From assembly GCF_013267355.1 (NCBI RefSeq), contig NZ_CP053985.1, positions 992,001 through 1,056,000 on the forward strand: a DNA stretch of 64,000 bases, written 5' to 3'. The position numbers were made by a program, and so were the translations under genes. The notes under the pieces were generated by a model. It saw only the letters and a program-made list of their open reading frames with translations, searched no databases and was not told where the DNA came from. The stretch comes from Achromobacter pestifer. GTDB taxonomy: Bacteria; Pseudomonadota; Gammaproteobacteria; Burkholderiales; Burkholderiaceae_B. Within the stretch, counting starts at the first letter, position 1; each line of letters opens with the position of its first letter. Below, piece by piece: positions 34,346 to 44,452 of the stretch.

Positions 34346-36490
34346 ATGCGCAACAGACGCGATTTTCTGCGCGCAGGCGCGACACTCGCCGGCGCCACCA
34401 GCGCCCTGGCCTTGTTGCCCGCCTCCATCCGCCGCGCGCTCGCGATTCCCGCGGCGCGGCGCACGGGCACGATCCGTGACGTCGAGCACATCGTGATCTT
34501 CATGCAGGAGAACCGCTCGTTCGACCACTACTTCGGCGCGTTGGCCGGCGTGCGCGGGTTTGGCGACCGCTTCCCGATACCCGTGCCGGACAGCCCGGAT
34601 GCGCGCCATCGCAGCGTCTGGGCGCAATACAACGACAAGCCCGATGAAGGCGCGCCCCGCACGGTGCTGCCCTTCCATCTGAATACGCGCGAAGCCTTCG
34701 AGACCATGCGCGTGGCCAGCACGCCGCACACCTGGTCCAATGCTCAGGACGCCTGGGACGCCGGCCGCATGGGCAACTGGCCGGCCGCCAAGAAGAACCA
34801 TTCGATGGCGTACTTCACGGACGAGGACATGCCCTTCCAGTACGCCATGGCGCGCGCCTTCACGGTCTGCGACGCCTATCACTGCTCGTTCACCGGCGGC
34901 ACCAACACCAACCGGCTGTTCGTGTGGACGGGCACCAACGACGGCCTGGGCCGCGGCAACGGCCCGGCCTTGGGCAATACCTACAACAAGCTCAAGGGCG
35001 GCGATCCGGCTCGCGCGTATACCTGGACGACTTATCCGGAACGCCTGGAAGCGGCCGGCGTCAGCTGGCGCATCTACCAGAACATGGCGGACAACTATTC
35101 GCTGAATCCCACCGCCGGGTTCAAGGCCTATCGCGACGCCTATCTTGGGGTGCCAGGATCGGCAGCCGCGCTGAAGGACAAGGCGCTGACTACCCGCGAC
35201 CTGGATCTGCTGCGCCAGGACGTGCTGGACGGCACGCTGCCGCAGGTCTCGTGGATCTGCGCCACCAAGGCTGGCTCCGAGCATCCCAGCCCGTCCAGCC
35301 CGGCCCAGGGCGCCGACTACACCGCGCGGGTGCTGGATGCGCTGACGGCCAACCCCGAGGTCTGGAGCAAGACCGTCCTGCTGCTGATGTTCGACGAGAA
35401 CGACGGTTTCTTCGATCACATGCCGCCGCCCGCGCCGCCCTCGCGCGATGCCTCGGGTGCGCTGGCCGGGGCGTCCACCGTGGATACGCGCGGCGAGTAT
35501 CACGAGATCGTCGCCGGCGCGGAGAAAGACGACACTGCGGCCCACCTGCACGGCATCTACGGCCTGGGCCCGCGCGTGCCCATGTATGTGCTGTCGCCCT
35601 GGACCAAGGGCGGCTGGGTCAACTCGCAAGTGTTCGACCACACGTCCGTGCTGCGCTTCGTCGAGCAGCGCTTCGGCGTGGCCGAGCCCAATATCTCGCC
35701 CTGGCGCCGCGCCGTCTGTGGCGACCTGACCTCGATCTTCGATTTCGCCGCGCCGGACGGCACGGGCCTGCCCAGCGGCTTTCCGGCGACGGCCGAGCGC
35801 GCCGGACTGGCATCGGCGCTGCCGGGCACGGTCACGCCGTCCGCGCCGCTGCAGCCCGGACTGGCGCGGCAGCAGGCCGGCACGCGCCCATCGCGCCCCC
35901 TGCCCTATGCGCTGCAGGTCCACGCGCACGCGGATGCTGAAAGCGTCACGCTGCGTTTCGAGAACAGCGGAGCGGCGGGCGCGGTGCTGCACGTCTATGA
36001 CCGGCTGCACCTGGAACGCGGCCCGCGCCGCTACACCGTGGAAGCCGGCAAGCAGCTGGAAGGCGCGTGGCAGACCCCCGCCGACGATGGCCGCTACGAT
36101 CTGTGGGTGCTGGGCCCCAACGGCTTCCACCGCCATTGCACGGGCCGCGCCGGCCTGACGCCGCTGAAAGTCACGGCCGCCTATCAAGGGCCTGGCGCCT
36201 CGCTGCAACTGACGTTACACAACCCTGGCCCGCAGGCCCGCTCGTTCCGGGTCGAGGCCAACGCCTACGGCTATCCCCATGAGCCCGACATCACGCTCGC
36301 TCCCGGCGAGACGGTCAGCCTGTCCTGGGACATGGCCCGCAACGCCGGCTGGTATGACCTGACCGTGCTCGACAGCAGCGATCCAGCCTACACTCGCCGC
36401 CTGGCCGGACGCATCGAAGCCGGCGCCTCCTCCACTTCCGATCCCGCGATGGGACAGGAGCTGATACTGCAATGGACACCCCTGGCATGA
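34346..36490 (+). CDS. plcN: Phospholipase C, phosphocholine-specific type
   Basis: A 714-residue exported phosphoesterase. The N-terminus has a Tat signal (NRRDFLRAGATLAG, twin Arg at 4-5). Catalytic-domain motifs include IFMQENRSFDHYFGALAGVRG near residue 50 and LLLMFDENDGFFDHMPPP near residue 348. Two DUF756-type domains fill the last 200 residues. This is the bacterial non-haemolytic/haemolytic PLC and acid phosphatase AcpA superfamily. It cleaves phosphatidylcholine-type lipids outside the cell. AAAAGGA precedes the ATG. The symbol is by family only. Confidence 0.87.
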   Translation: MRNRRDFLRAGATLAGATSALALLPASIRRALAIPAARRTGTIRDVEHIVIFMQENRSFDHYFGALAGVRGFGDRFPIPVPDSPDARHRSVWAQYNDKPDEGAPRTVLPFHLNTREAFETMRVASTPHTWSNAQDAWDAGRMGNWPAAKKNHSMAYFTDEDMPFQYAMARAFTVCDAYHCSFTGGTNTNRLFVWTGTNDGLGRGNGPALGNTYNKLKGGDPARAYTWTTYPERLEAAGVSWRIYQNMADNYSLNPTAGFKAYRDAYLGVPGSAAALKDKALTTRDLDLLRQDVLDGTLPQVSWICATKAGSEHPSPSSPAQGADYTARVLDALTANPEVWSKTVLLLMFDENDGFFDHMPPPAPPSRDASGALAGASTVDTRGEYHEIVAGAEKDDTAAHLHGIYGLGPRVPMYVLSPWTKGGWVNSQVFDHTSVLRFVEQRFGVAEPNISPWRRAVCGDLTSIFDFAAPDGTGLPSGFPATAERAGLASALPGTVTPSAPLQPGLARQQAGTRPSRPLPYALQVHAHADAESVTLRFENSGAAGAVLHVYDRLHLERGPRRYTVEAGKQLEGAWQTPADDGRYDLWVLGPNGFHRHCTGRAGLTPLKVTAAYQGPGASLQLTLHNPGPQARSFRVEANAYGYPHEPDITLAPGETVSLSWDMARNAGWYDLTVLDSSDPAYTRRLAGRIEAGASSTSDPAMGQELILQWTPLA

Positions 36491-36885
36491 AGCCGCCCGC
36501 CCCCTATCAAAACGCCGTGACCTTCCAGTTCGGCGACTCGCCCGAACTGGCCGATGAGTTGTTGGCGCTGGTGCTGGCCGGCACGAAAACCGCCACCTGC
36601 GGCGCGCTGCGTGATTTCAATGCGCGGGAACCCGTGCCCGCGGCCGGCCGGCGCGACGTGGTGTTGGACGGACAGGGCCGCCCGGCCTGCGTCATCGAGA
36701 CGCTCAGCGTGCTGATTCAGCGCTTTGACCAGGTGGATGAAGCGTTCGCGCTGGCCGAAGGCGAAGGCCCGTACGAAGCATGGCGCGATGCGCACATCGC
36801 CTATTTCGACCGCAACGGCGGGTATGCGCCGGACATGATGCTGGCGTGCGAACGCTTCAGGGTAGTCGCAGTCTTCGAGCGATAA
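36472..36885 (+). CDS. ASCH domain protein
   Basis: A 137-residue ASCH-fold protein. The family motif LVLAGTKTATCGALRDF, with the G-x-K-x-x-T signature, lies near residues 33-49, and ACERFRVVAVFE near the end closes the barrel. ASCH domains are PUA-like and bind RNA or modified nucleosides; some cut N4-acetylcytidine. Its start lies within the last codons of the phospholipase gene. AGGAG eleven bases upstream supports 36472, while an ATG at 36487 would give an ATGA overlap. Confidence 0.8.
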   Translation: MDTPGMKPPAPYQNAVTFQFGDSPELADELLALVLAGTKTATCGALRDFNAREPVPAAGRRDVVLDGQGRPACVIETLSVLIQRFDQVDEAFALAEGEGPYEAWRDAHIAYFDRNGGYAPDMMLACERFRVVAVFER

Positions 36886-36915
36886 AAAAGGCCGGACGCC
36901 TTGCGGCGTCCGGCC
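36884..36915 (-). terminator. Bidirectional terminator between ASCH gene and third liv operon
   Basis: A perfect 11-pair GC-rich stem (36890-36900 and 36905-36915) with a TTGC loop, preceded on the plus strand by six A residues, which form the T-run for minus-strand termination. Confidence 0.85.
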
Positions 36916-36934
36916 CTCGTGCCCACGGGGTAGG

Positions 36935-37687
36935 TCAGCTTTGCTCGCCGCCCTTGCCCAGGCCCAGATAGCTTTCGATGACCTTGGGGTCGCCGGCCAG
37001 CTCGCGCGCCGGGCCGTGCAGGATGACTTCGCCGGTTTCCAGCACGTAGCCGTAATCGGCCACTTGCAGCGCCGCGCGCGCGTTCTGTTCGACCAGCAGG
37101 ATCGCCACGCCGGTCTCGCGCAGGCGAGCGATGATGTGGAAGATCTCGCGCACGATGCGTGGCGCCAGGCCCAGGCTGGGCTCGTCGAGCATCAGCAGGT
37201 TGGGCTTGGCCATCAGCGCGCGGCCCACGGCCAGCATCTGGCGTTCGCCGCCCGACAGCGTACCGGCCTGCTGGGCGCGGCGCTCGCGCAGCCGCGGAAA
37301 CAGGTCGAACACTTCGTTCAGCGTGTCGCGCCAGCCGCTTTCGCGGGCGCGATAGCGGCGAAAGCCGCCCAGCAGCAGGTTGTCTTCCACCGACATGGTG
37401 CCGAACAGTTCGCGGCGCTCGGGCACCAGCGACATGCCGGCCGCGACGCGGCGTTCGACCTGCCAGCCCGACACGTCGGTGCCGGCGTACTGCACGGTGC
37501 CGGCCGCGTGACCGGTCTGCGGCAACGAACCCATCATGGCGTTCAGCATGGTGGACTTGCCGGCGCCGTTGGCGCCGATCACCGTGACGATGCTGCCGGC
37601 GGGCACGGTGATCGAGGCGCCCACCAGCGCGCCCACCTTGCCGTAGCGGGCGGACAGGTTGCTGACTTCGAGTACGGGAGCGCTCAT
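36935..37687 (-). CDS. livF: ABC transporter ATPase LivF, third system
   Basis: A 250-residue LivF-type ATPase. Walker [10 protein letters not shown] is near residue 39, the signature LSGGERQML and Walker [12 protein letters not shown] are intact, and VEQN occupies the switch. The ATG at 37687 overlaps the upstream TGA and has AGGAGG six bases before it; a GTG one codon earlier is possible. It is the last gene of the operon and partners the LivG half of the fusion protein. Confidence 0.92.
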   Translation of the reverse strand: MSAPVLEVSNLSARYGKVGALVGASITVPAGSIVTVIGANGAGKSTMLNAMMGSLPQTGHAAGTVQYAGTDVSGWQVERRVAAGMSLVPERRELFGTMSVEDNLLLGGFRRYRARESGWRDTLNEVFDLFPRLRERRAQQAGTLSGGERQMLAVGRALMAKPNLLMLDEPSLGLAPRIVREIFHIIARLRETGVAILLVEQNARAALQVADYGYVLETGEVILHGPARELAGDPKVIESYLGLGKGGEQS

Positions 37688-39522
37688 CACACGCCTCCTG
37701 CCGACACGGGCTTGGCCTGGTCCGCTTCGGGCAGGTCGTCATCGATGCCGCCCAGGTAGGCTTCCAGCACCGCCGGGTTCTTTTGCACGTCGGCCGGCAC
37801 GCCTTCCGCCAGCTTGGTGCCGAAATCCATCACCACGAGGTGGTTGGTCAGACGCATCACAAAATCCATATCGTGTTCGACGAGCAGAATGCTCATGCCC
37901 TCGGCGCGCAATTGTTCCAGCACGCGCGCCAGGTCCTGCTTTTCCTTGTAGCGCAGGCCGGCGGCGGGTTCGTCCAGCAGCAGCAGCACCGGGTCGGCGG
38001 CCAGGGCGCGCGCGATTTCCAGGATGCGTTGCTGGCCCAGCGCCAGGTTGCCCGCCTGCTCGTACAGGTACTCGCCCAGGCCGACGCGCTTGATCTGTTC
38101 GGCGGCCTCGTGCAGCAGCTGCGCCTCGCGGGCGCGGTCCGAATGCAGGGCGCCCGCCAGCACGCCGACGTCCGAGCGCAGGTGCGCGCCCAGCGCCACG
38201 TTCTCCAGCACCGTCATGCCCGGCAGCAGCTGCACGTGCTGGAAGGTGCGGCCCACGCCCAGCTTGGCGATGTCGCGCGCCGAACGGCTGTCGATGCGCT
38301 GGCCCATGAAGGTGACCTGGCCCCGCGTCACCGGCAGCACGCCGCTGATCAGGTTGAAGGTCGTGCTCTTGCCGGCGCCGTTCGGGCCGATCAAGCCCAT
38401 GATCTCGCCGGAGGCGACCTTGAAGGAGATGTCGTTGACGGCGACCAGGCCGCCGAACTCCTTGCGGATGGCGTCGACTTCGAGCACCACCTGGCCGGCT
38501 TGCGGACGCGCGCGCGTCGGCAGGGCCGGCGCCGGCGCGGGCGGCGCCATGTTGCGGCGCGAACCGTCGGCGCCGGTGATGCTGTCCCACCAGCCCGCCA
38601 GGATCGGCCACAGGCCGTTGCGGGCGTATTGCAACATCAGGATCAGCAGCACGCCGAAGACGATCATCTCGAAGTTGGCGTTGGTGTCCAGCAGCTTGGG
38701 CAAGAGATTCTGCAGCTGGTCCTTCAGCACCAGGATGACGCCGGAGCCCAGCAAGGCGCCCCAGACATACCCCGCGCCGCCGACCACCGCCATGAACAGG
38801 TATTCGATGCCGTAGTTGATGCCGAAAGGACTGGGGCTGACGGCGCGCTGCATGTGCGCGTAGAGCCAACCCGAGACGCAAGCCAGCAGCGCCGCCCAGA
38901 CGAAGATCACGACCTTGTAGGCAGCGGTGTTCACGCCCATGGACTCAGCCATGCCGGCGCCGCTCTTGAGCGCGCGGATGGCGCGGCCGGGACGCGAGTT
39001 CAGCAGGTTGCGGGTGGCCCACAGCGCCAGCAGCACGAACACCCAGATCAGGTAGTAGATGTGGCGGCCGCTGGCCAGCGACATGCCGAAGATGCTGATG
39101 GGCTCGATGCCGGCGATGCCGTCGTGCTTGCCCAGCCAATCGATGTTGCCGAACAGGAAGTACAGCGACAGGCCCCACGCGATGGTGCCCAGCGGCAGAT
39201 AGTGGCCCGACAGGCGCAGGGTGATGGCGCCCAGCAGGTAAGCCACGACGGCCGTCAGGATCAGCCCGGCAGGCAGCGCCAGCCAGGGCGAGACATCGTA
39301 TTGCGTGGTCAGGAAGGCGGTGGTGTAGGCGCCCAGGCCCACGAACGCCGCCTGGCCGAACGAGGTCAGGCCGCCCACGCCGGTCAGCAGCACCAGGCCC
39401 AGCACCACCAGGCTGGCCAGCCCGATGTAATTGAGCTGCGTCACCCAGAATTCGGGCGTGGCCGACACCATCGGCAGGCCCGCCAGGACGACGAGGAAGA
39501 GGACGAGCAAAATGCGGTTCAT
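37687..39522 (-). CDS. livM: LivM-LivG fusion: ABC permease with C-terminal ATPase domain
   Basis: A 611-residue fusion. Residues 1-320 form a LivM permease with hallmarks [21 protein letters not shown] (near 46-66) and [14 protein letters not shown] (247-260). A Pro/Ala-rich linker (326-343) leads to a LivG ATPase at about 345-605: Walker [10 protein letters not shown] at 379, signature [15 protein letters not shown], Walker [12 protein letters not shown], switch VEHDMD. The other two systems here encode LivM and LivG separately, so this fuses two normally separate subunits. It lies five bases after livH. Confidence 0.93.
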   Translation of the reverse strand: MNRILLVLFLVVLAGLPMVSATPEFWVTQLNYIGLASLVVLGLVLLTGVGGLTSFGQAAFVGLGAYTTAFLTTQYDVSPWLALPAGLILTAVVAYLLGAITLRLSGHYLPLGTIAWGLSLYFLFGNIDWLGKHDGIAGIEPISIFGMSLASGRHIYYLIWVFVLLALWATRNLLNSRPGRAIRALKSGAGMAESMGVNTAAYKVVIFVWAALLACVSGWLYAHMQRAVSPSPFGINYGIEYLFMAVVGGAGYVWGALLGSGVILVLKDQLQNLLPKLLDTNANFEMIVFGVLLILMLQYARNGLWPILAGWWDSITGADGSRRNMAPPAPAPALPTRARPQAGQVVLEVDAIRKEFGGLVAVNDISFKVASGEIMGLIGPNGAGKSTTFNLISGVLPVTRGQVTFMGQRIDSRSARDIAKLGVGRTFQHVQLLPGMTVLENVALGAHLRSDVGVLAGALHSDRAREAQLLHEAAEQIKRVGLGEYLYEQAGNLALGQQRILEIARALAADPVLLLLDEPAAGLRYKEKQDLARVLEQLRAEGMSILLVEHDMDFVMRLTNHLVVMDFGTKLAEGVPADVQKNPAVLEAYLGGIDDDLPEADQAKPVSAGGV

Positions 39523-39527
39523 GACGT

Positions 39528-40565
39528 TTACTCCTCTTCGTCCACGTGATGGGTGCTGAACGAACGCCAGACCAGAACCGGGATAATCAGGGTGAAGACA
39601 ATCACTTCCTTGTAGGCGCTGGCCCAGAAGGACGAGAAGGATTCCAGCACGCCCACCAGCAGCGAGCCGGCGGCCGCAATCGGATAGCTGGCCAGGCCGC
39701 CAATGATGGCGCCGACGAAGCCCTTCAGGCCGATCAGGAAGCCGGTGTCGTAGTACACGGTGGTGATGGGCGCAATCAGCATGCCGGACATGGTGCCAAT
39801 GGCGACGGCCAGCGTGAAGGTCAGGCTGCCGGACATGGTGGTGCTGATGCCGACCAGGCGGGCGCCGCGGCGGTTGACGGCGGTGGCGCGCAGCGCGCGG
39901 CCGTACAGCGTCTTGCCGAAGAACAGCCACAGGGCGATGATCAGGATGGCGCAGGTCGCCACCACGAACAAGCTCTGCGCCGACCAGGTCATGAAGCCCA
40001 GGTCGACCTGCCCGCTGACGAAGGCCGGGGTGCGCCAGCCTTCGGCGCCGAAAAACACCAGCGCCAAGCCGGTGAGCGCGAAGTGCACGGCCACGGAAAC
40101 GATCAGCAGCACCAGCACGGTGGCTTCGGCCAGCGGCTGGTAGACGATGCGGTAGACCATGGGACCCATCGGGATCACCAGCAGCAGCGTCAGCAGCATG
40201 TTCAGCCACAGCGAATTGCCGGGCGCGGTGTAGGTCACGGTCAGCCAGAGCAGCGCCAGCGGCAGAACCACACAGGTCACGATGGCCTTGGGCAACGCGG
40301 CGGCGCTGCGGGTGCGCAGCGCGCGCAGCAGCTCAAGCGCCAGGCAGACCACGCCCAGCAGCGGCAGGAGATAGGCGGTGCCCGGCACCTTGCCGTCCAC
40401 CAGCATGGCCAGGGTCAGGGCGCCGAACGCCACGAACTCGCCCTGGGGAATGAAAATGACGCGCGTAACGGCGAAAACCAGCACCAGAGCCATGCCCAGG
40501 AGGGCATAGATGGCGCCGTTGACGACACCGTCTTGCAGCAGGATCAGCGCAATTGTGGAATCCAT
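39528..40565 (-). CDS. livH: ABC permease LivH, third system
   Basis: A 345-residue LivH-type permease, longer than the other two because of an extra hydrophobic segment near residues 70-130. Hallmarks are [35 protein letters not shown] and the loop [13 protein letters not shown] near 305. About nine to ten membrane segments are visible. It is separated from the binding-protein gene by about 160 bases containing two hairpins. Confidence 0.9.
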   Translation of the reverse strand: MDSTIALILLQDGVVNGAIYALLGMALVLVFAVTRVIFIPQGEFVAFGALTLAMLVDGKVPGTAYLLPLLGVVCLALELLRALRTRSAAALPKAIVTCVVLPLALLWLTVTYTAPGNSLWLNMLLTLLLVIPMGPMVYRIVYQPLAEATVLVLLIVSVAVHFALTGLALVFFGAEGWRTPAFVSGQVDLGFMTWSAQSLFVVATCAILIIALWLFFGKTLYGRALRATAVNRRGARLVGISTTMSGSLTFTLAVAIGTMSGMLIAPITTVYYDTGFLIGLKGFVGAIIGGLASYPIAAAGSLLVGVLESFSSFWASAYKEVIVFTLIIPVLVWRSFSTHHVDEEE

Positions 40566-40620
40566 CTAACAACCTTATTTATTCTGGTGTCCCGGCCGCA
40601 CCCGGAACACTGATACGACA

Positions 40621-40693
40621 CACCGGCCGGAGAGGCCGGTGCGAAGCATTGCTGGGGTGCCGCGCGGCGGGCGCCTGATCGGCGCCGCCGCGC
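40621..40693 (-). terminator. Two intercistronic hairpins between binding protein and livH
   Basis: On the minus strand the first hairpin (40662-40693) has a 13-pair GC-rich stem with one bulged G and a TGATC loop. The second (40621-40641) has eight pairs (CACCGGCC/GGCCGGTG) and a five-base loop. No T-run follows either, so they more likely act as partial terminators or 3'-end stabilisers. Confidence 0.55.
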
Positions 40694-40727
40694 ATTGCGC
40701 ACCCTTGGATCGGGCGATCCTGGGGGA

Positions 40728-41891
40728 TTACAGGCCGGGCTGGTAGACCCACTTGCCGCCTTCCACCTTGACCATCACGCGCGAGCGCTCGTCAAAGCCG
40801 GCGTGGTCCGTGGGCGACATGTTGAACACGCCTTGGGAGGCAGCCAGGTCCTTCACGCCTTCCAGGGCGTCGCGCATGGCGGCGCGGAACTCCGGCGTGC
40901 CGGGCTTGGCGCCCGTCTTCAGCGCCACGGGCAACGCAGCCACGACCAGTTGGCCGGCGTCCCACATGTGGCCGCCGAACGTGTTGGTCGAACCGGCGCC
41001 GTTGGCCTTTTCGTAGGCTTCGACATAGGCTAGGGCCGACTTCTTGACCTGGTTGCTGTCCGGCAGTTGAGCCGCGACCAGCAGCGGGCCGGCCGGCAGC
41101 AACATGCCGTCGCAGTCCTTGCCGCAAACGCGCAGCACGTCGTTGTTGGCGGCGCCGTGGGTCTGATAGATGGTGCCGCCGTAGTTGCGGGCCTTCAGTT
41201 CCTTCTGCGGCAGGGCCGAGGGGGTGCCGGCGCCGGCGATCAGAATGGCGTCGGGCTTGGCGCCGACCAGCTTGAGCACCTGGCCCGTCACGCTGGTGTC
41301 GGTGCGGCTGTACTTCTCGATGGCGACGATCTCGATGCCCTTGGCCTTGGCGGCCTTCTGCATCACGTCCAGCCAGCCGTCGCCGTAGGCGTCGGCAAAG
41401 CCGATGAAGCCCAGGGTCTTGACCTTGGACTTGGCCATGGCGTCAGCCAGGGCGCCGGCCATCAGGGCGTCGTTCTGCGGGGTCTTGAAGACCCAGCGGC
41501 GCTTGTCGTCCACGGGTTCGACGATCTTGGCGCTGGCGGCCACGCTGATCATGGGAACCTTGGCTTCGGCGGCCACGTCGACCATGGCCAGCGAGCCCGG
41601 CGTGACGGAGGTGCCGATCAACACGTCGACCTTGTCGTCCGTGGCCAGCTTGCGCGAGTTCTTGACGGCTTGCGTGGTGTCGGTGGCGTCGTCCAGGACG
41701 ATCCATTCGATCTTCTGGCCAGCCACTTCCTTGGGCAGCAGAGCCACGGTGTTGCGCTCGGGGATACCCAGCGACGCGGCGGGGCCGGTGCTGGACACGG
41801 TCACGCCGACCTTGACCTGGGCGTTCGCCAGTAGCGGCAGGGCCAGGGCAATGGCGGCAGCCGCCGCGGACAAGCCGAAGTGCTTGCGCAT
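40728..41891 (-). CDS. Periplasmic substrate-binding protein, third liv-type system
   Basis: A 387-residue Peripla_BP_6 protein with signal peptide 1-24 ending in ANA. The mature part starts with QVKVGVTVSSTGPAASLGIPE, a LivJ-like pattern often seen for branched-chain or aromatic compound binders. A cysteine pair CGKDC lies near residue 258. AGGAG lies eight bases before the ATG. It is the first gene of the third liv operon. Confidence 0.88.
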   Translation of the reverse strand: MRKHFGLSAAAAAIALALPLLANAQVKVGVTVSSTGPAASLGIPERNTVALLPKEVAGQKIEWIVLDDATDTTQAVKNSRKLATDDKVDVLIGTSVTPGSLAMVDVAAEAKVPMISVAASAKIVEPVDDKRRWVFKTPQNDALMAGALADAMAKSKVKTLGFIGFADAYGDGWLDVMQKAAKAKGIEIVAIEKYSRTDTSVTGQVLKLVGAKPDAILIAGAGTPSALPQKELKARNYGGTIYQTHGAANNDVLRVCGKDCDGMLLPAGPLLVAAQLPDSNQVKKSALAYVEAYEKANGAGSTNTFGGHMWDAGQLVVAALPVALKTGAKPGTPEFRAAMRDALEGVKDLAASQGVFNMSPTDHAGFDERSRVMVKVEGGKWVYQPGL

Positions 41892-42133
41892 ATTTTTGTC
41901 TCCTGTGGTGGCTCTTGTGCGCCTCGGTCGAGGCAAGGCGAGCCTAGTTAAAGTTATACAGAAAAAAATATTATAGGGTTAAAACAGTATCAGATGACGA
42001 TGCGCAACTCCGGTAATTCCCTGATGTGCTACGAAAAACGTGTTTTAGCAAACGCATTCGTTAATGGCGAACTTGTACTAGAAAAGCCTGGCGACCGTCA
42101 GTTGGGGGATTCCCTTGGACGGCCGCGCAGGTC
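41892..42133 (-). promoter_or_regulatory. AT-rich promoter region of the third liv operon
   Basis: The stretch from about 41945 to 42080 is much more AT-rich than its surroundings. On the minus strand a consensus -10 TATAAT lies at 41970-41975, but with no good -35 at normal spacing. An alternative is TTAACC with an 18-base spacer and TATAAC just downstream. This fits a promoter needing an activator. No ORF with family features is present. Confidence 0.45.
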
Positions 42134-42691
42134 TCAGCGTCCCAGCGTCGGCCAGACCCGCTCGACCCGCGACGCCACCCAGGCGGCGACGACCGCCTTG
42201 GCCAGATCGCCCGGCAGGAACACCGCCACCGCCAACGCGGCCTTGGACAGGCCCATCTTGGTCACCGCAGCCAGCCAGGGCACGCCGCAGGCGTAGACCA
42301 CCGCGATGCCGCCGACCACGCATGCCGCCAGATAGCCGGCAAATTTCGCCCAGCCCCCCGTGGCGCGGCCGGCAAGGCTGCGGGCCAGCCAGCCGGTCAC
42401 CAAGGCGCCGACCACCAGGCCCACGAGGAAGCCGCCGGTCGGTCCGAAGAAAGCGCCCAGCCCTCCCCGGCCGCCCGGCAGCACGGGCAGCCCGACCGCC
42501 GCCAGCGCCAGGTACAGCAGGCAGGCCAGCGCGCCGCGGACGGGTCCGAGCATCGCGCCCGCGAGCATGGCGCCCAGGGTCTGCAGCGTGACCGGCACCG
42601 GAATGGCGGGCAGCGGAATCGGCGGAATCAGGCTCAGGACGACGATCAGCGCCGCGAACAGCGCAATCAGAACGGTATTACTGGATTTCAC
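42134..42691 (-). CDS. bioY: Biotin transporter substrate-binding membrane protein BioY
   Basis: A 185-residue S-component of an ECF transporter with about six hydrophobic segments. Family features are [22 protein letters not shown] near residue 22, [22 protein letters not shown] and the [20 protein letters not shown] segment. It binds biotin in the inner membrane. The start is a GTG with AAGGGG six bases upstream. It is the last gene of a bioM-bioN-bioY unit. Confidence 0.93.
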   Translation of the reverse strand: MKSSNTVLIALFAALIVVLSLIPPIPLPAIPVPVTLQTLGAMLAGAMLGPVRGALACLLYLALAAVGLPVLPGGRGGLGAFFGPTGGFLVGLVVGALVTGWLARSLAGRATGGWAKFAGYLAACVVGGIAVVYACGVPWLAAVTKMGLSKAALAVAVFLPGDLAKAVVAAWVASRVERVWPTLGR

Positions 42692-42730
42692 GGTTTTCCC
42701 CTTTGGGAGATGGAACTGGGCGCGCGGCCC

Positions 42731-43327
42731 TCAGTGGCTGCGCGCGTCTATCGCTTCGGATACTTCCTGCGCTCTTTTCAGCGTCAGCACGATCAAGGGC
42801 ACGATCAACGCGACCGGATTGGCGCCCAAGCCGCGAGCCGCCTGCGCTTCGCGGATTTCCTGGAAGTTGCGCCAGATTTCGGGCACGAAACGCAGGGCCA
42901 GCGCCAGAGCCAGCGCAACCTTGCCGGCGTCCACCAGCCGCATGCGTTCAAGCGGCATCAGCGCCTTTTCGCAGACGGCTATCAGGTCGGACGTGCGGGT
43001 GGCCAGCGTGACGGCCAGGGCCAACGCCACCATCGCCCCCACGCGCAGCAGCACGGCCAGCGCCTCCATCCCGCCTTGGAACCCGGCGGTGAACAGGCCG
43101 ATGGCCAGCAGCACCCAGACCAGTCCCTTTACCTGGCGCCAGACCGTGGCCGCGGCCACGCCCGTGGACCAGACCAGGGCGGCGGCGGCCAGGAAGGCCG
43201 GGGCCAGCCAGCGCGGATCGCGCAGCAGGAACAGGCCCGCGCCCGCCGCCATCAGCGTCAGCAGCTTCAGCCAGGCGGGCAGTCGGTGCAGCCAGGTGTC
43301 GCCGGCGACGTACAGCGGCTCCATCAT
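42731..43327 (-). CDS. bioN: Energy-coupling factor transmembrane protein BioN (EcfT)
   Basis: A 198-residue membrane protein with four to five hydrophobic segments and, near its C-terminus, the EcfT coupling helix [12 protein letters not shown] with the conserved Ala-Arg-Gly motif that docks on the ATPase. It links ATP hydrolysis by BioM to BioY. The start overlaps the bioM stop by four bases. Confidence 0.9.
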   Translation of the reverse strand: MMEPLYVAGDTWLHRLPAWLKLLTLMAAGAGLFLLRDPRWLAPAFLAAAALVWSTGVAAATVWRQVKGLVWVLLAIGLFTAGFQGGMEALAVLLRVGAMVALALAVTLATRTSDLIAVCEKALMPLERMRLVDAGKVALALALALRFVPEIWRNFQEIREAQAARGLGANPVALIVPLIVLTLKRAQEVSEAIDARSH

Positions 43328-44001
43328 GCGCAGTGCTCCCGGTACCAGCGCAGCGCGGCGGCAGGCTGGTCGTCGGCCGCGACATTGCCGTCGCGCACCA
43401 CCACCACCCGGTCGAAATCCTCCAGCAGCTCCAGGTCGTGGCTGACGACGATGGCGTCATGGGGCAGGCCCGCGATGGCGTCGCGCACGCGATTGCGATT
43501 GCGCAGGTCCAGCTGGGTGGTGGGTTCGTCGAACACGATCAGCGCCGGCTCCATCACCAGCACCGCCGCCAGCGCCACCAGTTGGCGTTCGCCGCCGGAC
43601 AGCGTGTGGCTGGTCCGGTCCGCCAGGTGGCCAACGCCCAGGTGGCCCAGTTGGGCGTCGATACGGGCTTCGCGCTGCTGGCGGTCCGGGGCCAGATGCT
43701 TCAGGCCAAACGCCAGGTCCTCGCGGACGATGGGGAAGACGATCTGGTTTTCAGGGTTTTGGAATACGAAACCGACCTGGCGGCGCACGGCCTTCAGATC
43801 GCGCCGGGTATCCAGCCCGCCTACCCGCACGCTGCCGGCCGAGGGCAGGACCAGCCCGTTGATCAGGCGCGCCAGCGTGCTCTTGCCGGCGCCATTGGGG
43901 CCGACGATGCCGATGCGGCGTTCGGCCAGCGTCAGGCTCACCCCATTCAGCACTTGCGCCTGGGGCGTGGAAACAACCGCCTGGTCAAACTCGATTAACA
44001 T
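43324..44001 (-). CDS. bioM: Energy-coupling factor ATPase BioM (EcfA)
   Basis: A 225-residue ABC ATPase: Walker [10 protein letters not shown] near residue 36, Q-loop [13 protein letters not shown], signature LSGGERQLV, Walker [13 protein letters not shown] and switch VSHDLE. The NPENQI Q-helix is diagnostic for ECF ATPases. With BioN and BioY it imports biotin, which the carboxylase in this window requires. It diverges from msrB with only 52 bases between the starts. Confidence 0.93.
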   Translation of the reverse strand: MLIEFDQAVVSTPQAQVLNGVSLTLAERRIGIVGPNGAGKSTLARLINGLVLPSAGSVRVGGLDTRRDLKAVRRQVGFVFQNPENQIVFPIVREDLAFGLKHLAPDRQQREARIDAQLGHLGVGHLADRTSHTLSGGERQLVALAAVLVMEPALIVFDEPTTQLDLRNRNRVRDAIAGLPHDAIVVSHDLELLEDFDRVVVVRDGNVAADDQPAAALRWYREHCA

Positions 44002-44053
44002 GGGGCGGGATTATGCCCGAACCATTTCGGGCATCGGGACTCCAAGAGCTCAT

Positions 44054-44452
44054 ATGGACAAAGTACGAAAATCCGACGCCGAATGGCGTGCCCAGCTTTC
44101 CCCCGAAGAATACGTCGTCACCCGTGAAAAGGGTACCGAACGCGCGTTCACCGGGCGTTACTGGAATACGTTCTCGCACGGCATCTACCGCTGCGTGGGC
44201 TGTGGCACGGCGCTGTTCGCTTCCGACACCAAATTCGACGCCGGCTGCGGCTGGCCCAGCTACTTCCAGCCGCTGGATCCCGAACTGGTGCGCGAGGAAC
44301 GCGACATCACCCACGGCATGGTCCGCACCGAAGTGCTGTGCAACGTCTGCGACTCGCATCTGGGACACGTCTTCCCCGACGGCCCCGAGCCCACCGGACT
44401 GCGCTACTGCATCAATTCCCTGTCGATGACGTTTGAACCCATAGAAGACTGA
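44054..44452 (+). CDS. msrB: Peptide-methionine (R)-S-oxide reductase
   Basis: A 132-residue MsrB. Structural zinc is bound by CVGCG near residue 45 and [12 protein letters not shown] near residue 95; the catalytic cysteine is in [12 protein letters not shown] near residue 120. Full family length. It repairs methionine-R-sulfoxide in proteins using thioredoxin. The start at 44054 precedes the family-typical [15 protein letters not shown]. The yciB gene begins directly after its stop codon. Confidence 0.96.
   Translation: MDKVRKSDAEWRAQLSPEEYVVTREKGTERAFTGRYWNTFSHGIYRCVGCGTALFASDTKFDAGCGWPSYFQPLDPELVREERDITHGMVRTEVLCNVCDSHLGHVFPDGPEPTGLRYCINSLSMTFEPIED

Noticed and set aside
42134..44001. A biotin-responsive operator or riboswitch at the bioMNY genes
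   Set aside because: The 52-base spacer to msrB contains no recognisable BioR or BirA box and is too short for a riboswitch.
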